Assembly: GCA_015660885.1 (NCBI GenBank)
Contig: JACTUB010000010.1
Coordinates: 26,802-90,801 of the forward strand
Length of the DNA: 64,000 nt
Reading direction: 5' to 3'
Source of the DNA: Methanoregulaceae archaeon
Lineage (GTDB): Archaea > Halobacteriota > Methanomicrobia > Methanomicrobiales > Methanospirillaceae
Below the pieces are notes generated by a model. The model was not told the origin of the DNA and did no database searches. It saw nothing but the letters and a program-made list of their open reading frames with translations. Position numbers and translations under genes: made by a program. Below are positions 62,996 to 64,000 of this stretch, piece by piece; positions within the stretch are counted from its first letter, which is position 1, and every line of letters starts with the position of its first letter.

Positions 62996-63737
62996 GTCCC
63001 TCTTTTCTCTCTGATATTTGAGTTCGAATAATCTTAAAACCTATTTTATTTAGAGATAGATCAATAAAATCCCGATTTTTATTTTTATGGAAATTCGCGA
63101 TGATTATACCATTAGGTTTTAGAATTTTATATAGTAATTTGAGGTACGTATCATCAATTAAAAAGTGAAAAACATATGAAGATATTACAGCATCTATGCA
63201 ATTTTCAGGTTGGAGCCAAAGATCTTTCTCTTCCCACACTATCATTCCCTTTTTAGAGGCTATTTCACGCATGCTTGGACAGATATCAAACCCAAAAATT
63301 TTCATATTTAATTTTTTAGCAATATCCTGAGAAATTCCGGTCCCGCAACCATAATCAAGAATTACTATTCTTTTTTGATTATTGATGTAATCCTTTGCAA
63401 GTTTTAATAAATTGTGAATATTTTCCTGATTCCTATTTATGTCGATCAAATGTTCATAATCATGACTGATATAATCAAAAAATTCTTTATATAAATTTTT
63501 TATAGATTTTTTCGTTAAAGGTATCAATAAGTAATAGCAGTCAAAATATCGAATTACATCTAAAGAGAGAATATCAGTATCTTTTTTAAAAAATTCGATC
63601 TCGGCTGAGGGAATTCTCCATATTGTCATTTTAGAATTATTAAATATCGGCGGGGGGAGCATTTTATGGATTTTTCCCAATCTTGAAAAATCTTCATTGA
63701 GAGAAATAAAAAAAAATGAGTTATTAGAGGCTTGCAT
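62967..63737 (-). CDS. Class I SAM methyltransferase in the AT-rich island
   Basis: Encodes 256 residues from the ATG at 63737, which overlaps the stop of the upstream gene by 14 bp. The N-terminal ~130 residues are of unknown type. Motif I is VILDYGCGTGISQDIA, motif II IFGFDICPSMREIA, then AVISSYVFHFLIDD and LKPNGIIIANFHKN. It is a small-molecule-type methyltransferase rather than a DNA enzyme. Its stop overlaps the start of the D12 methylase gene. Confidence 0.82.
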   Translation of the reverse strand: MQASNNSFFFISLNEDFSRLGKIHKMLPPPIFNNSKMTIWRIPSAEIEFFKKDTDILSLDVIRYFDCYYLLIPLTKKSIKNLYKEFFDYISHDYEHLIDINRNQENIHNLLKLAKDYINNQKRIVILDYGCGTGISQDIAKKLNMKIFGFDICPSMREIASKKGMIVWEEKDLWLQPENCIDAVISSYVFHFLIDDTYLKLLYKILKPNGIIIANFHKNKNRDFIDLSLNKIGFKIIRTQISERKEGHGTYVIYGK

Positions 63738-64000
63738 CACTGATGATACTCCGAGCGATGATCTGGCTATACTCATCACTAAATAGATGTAAACTGTGGG
63801 CAATATAAGAGACGAATCCTATTTCAACATGATTTTGCAATGCATCTGGTAGCATTGACTTGATTCTTTTAGTTAAATGATTACCAAACATAACCGATCC
63901 ATAGATACTATACGGAAATCCTACTAGTGCTTCGACGCTTCTCCAAGTAAAACTATAGTTCAAAACAATTTTTTCGTTAGAATATCTCGTAATTATTCTG
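63724..64000 (-). CDS. ThyA-like protein, C-terminal part (5' end outside window)
   Basis: The frame is open to the window edge and ends at TAA 63724-63726. The visible ~91 residues read WRSVEALVGFPYSIYGSVMF and later EIGFVSYIAHSLHLFSDEY, matching the pattern R-S-x-[DE]-x-x-x-G-x-P plus a strand ending in H-L-[YF] of thymidylate synthase and dCMP hydroxymethylase. Archaeal ThyA proteins are diverged in just this way. Whether it makes dTMP or modifies another pyrimidine cannot be judged without the N-terminal half. First known gene of the island operon. Confidence 0.55.
   Translation of the reverse strand, partial: RIITRYSNEKIVLNYSFTWRSVEALVGFPYSIYGSVMFGNHLTKRIKSMLPDALQNHVEIGFVSYIAHSLHLFSDEYSQIIARSIISDASL

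Noticed and set aside
1..64000. CRISPR array, rRNA or tRNA genes
   Set aside because: Looked for regularly spaced repeats and T-loop/anticodon patterns; none found.

Overview
The window comes from a hydrogenotrophic, formate-using methanogenic archaeon, most probably of the order Methanomicrobiales (Methanoregula-like; inferred from gene content, since no rRNA is present). The evidence is an archaeal TATA-binding protein and transcription factor S, two adjacent methanofuran biosynthesis genes (mfnD, mfnF), an F420-type formate dehydrogenase (fdhA-fdhB) with a formate channel (fdhC), a complete archaeal mre11-rad50-nurA-herA operon, archaeosortase A, and several PAS-rich archaeal histidine kinases. 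No tRNA, rRNA or CRISPR array was seen.

Layout. 1-7.6 kb is housekeeping: a secreted phospholipase-like lipoprotein, pth2-truD, sppA-arfC on the other strand, a CDP-alcohol phosphatidyltransferase converging on artA, and tfs. 7.6-10.8 kb is AT-rich with hypothetical genes. 10.8-17.7 kb holds acs, tbp, a small regulator, rpiA, surE and mfnD-mfnF. 18.3-25.3 kb is the formate block (fdhA-fdhB, a long non-coding stretch, fdhC) plus membrane proteins. 25.3-31.5 kb is the DNA end-resection operon on the minus strand. 31.9-36.4 kb is disturbed: an ISH3-like insertion sequence, a duplicated small gene, and a MATE exporter bracketed by two copies of an ABC permease 3' end. 36.5-40.6 kb is a MacB-type ABC transporter operon with a membrane-anchored CARDB-like protein, divergent from a TrmB-type regulator; two near-identical 20-bp palindromes lie between them. 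40.9-49.5 kb carries a KimA-like permease, methyltransferases and many very small proteins. 49.4-57.1 kb is a signalling block with two large sensor kinases, one lacking the phospho-acceptor histidine. 57.8-60.7 kb holds Hsp20, a PP2C phosphatase and two flavoproteins. 61.2-64 kb is a strongly AT-rich island: a D12-class DNA adenine methylase, another methyltransferase and a partial ThyA-like protein.

The most unusual material is non-coding. A ~105-bp element occurs four times (9237-9343, 32337-32444, 48122-48226, 54563-54661). Each copy points toward the next gene downstream, and each ends in a hairpin with stem GGAAGAYCC/GGRTCTTCC whose arms co-vary. A second ~93-bp leader is shared by 46204-46296 and 57198-57291. 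A third, ~28-bp motif occurs three times. A 56-bp MITE with perfect 18-bp ends, matching the ISH3-like element, sits at 40745-40800 with a 5-bp target duplication. Two decayed copies of the mre11 5' end flank a flavoprotein gene at 59.9-61.0 kb. The tbp promoter has two identical TATA boxes, the second running into the start codon.
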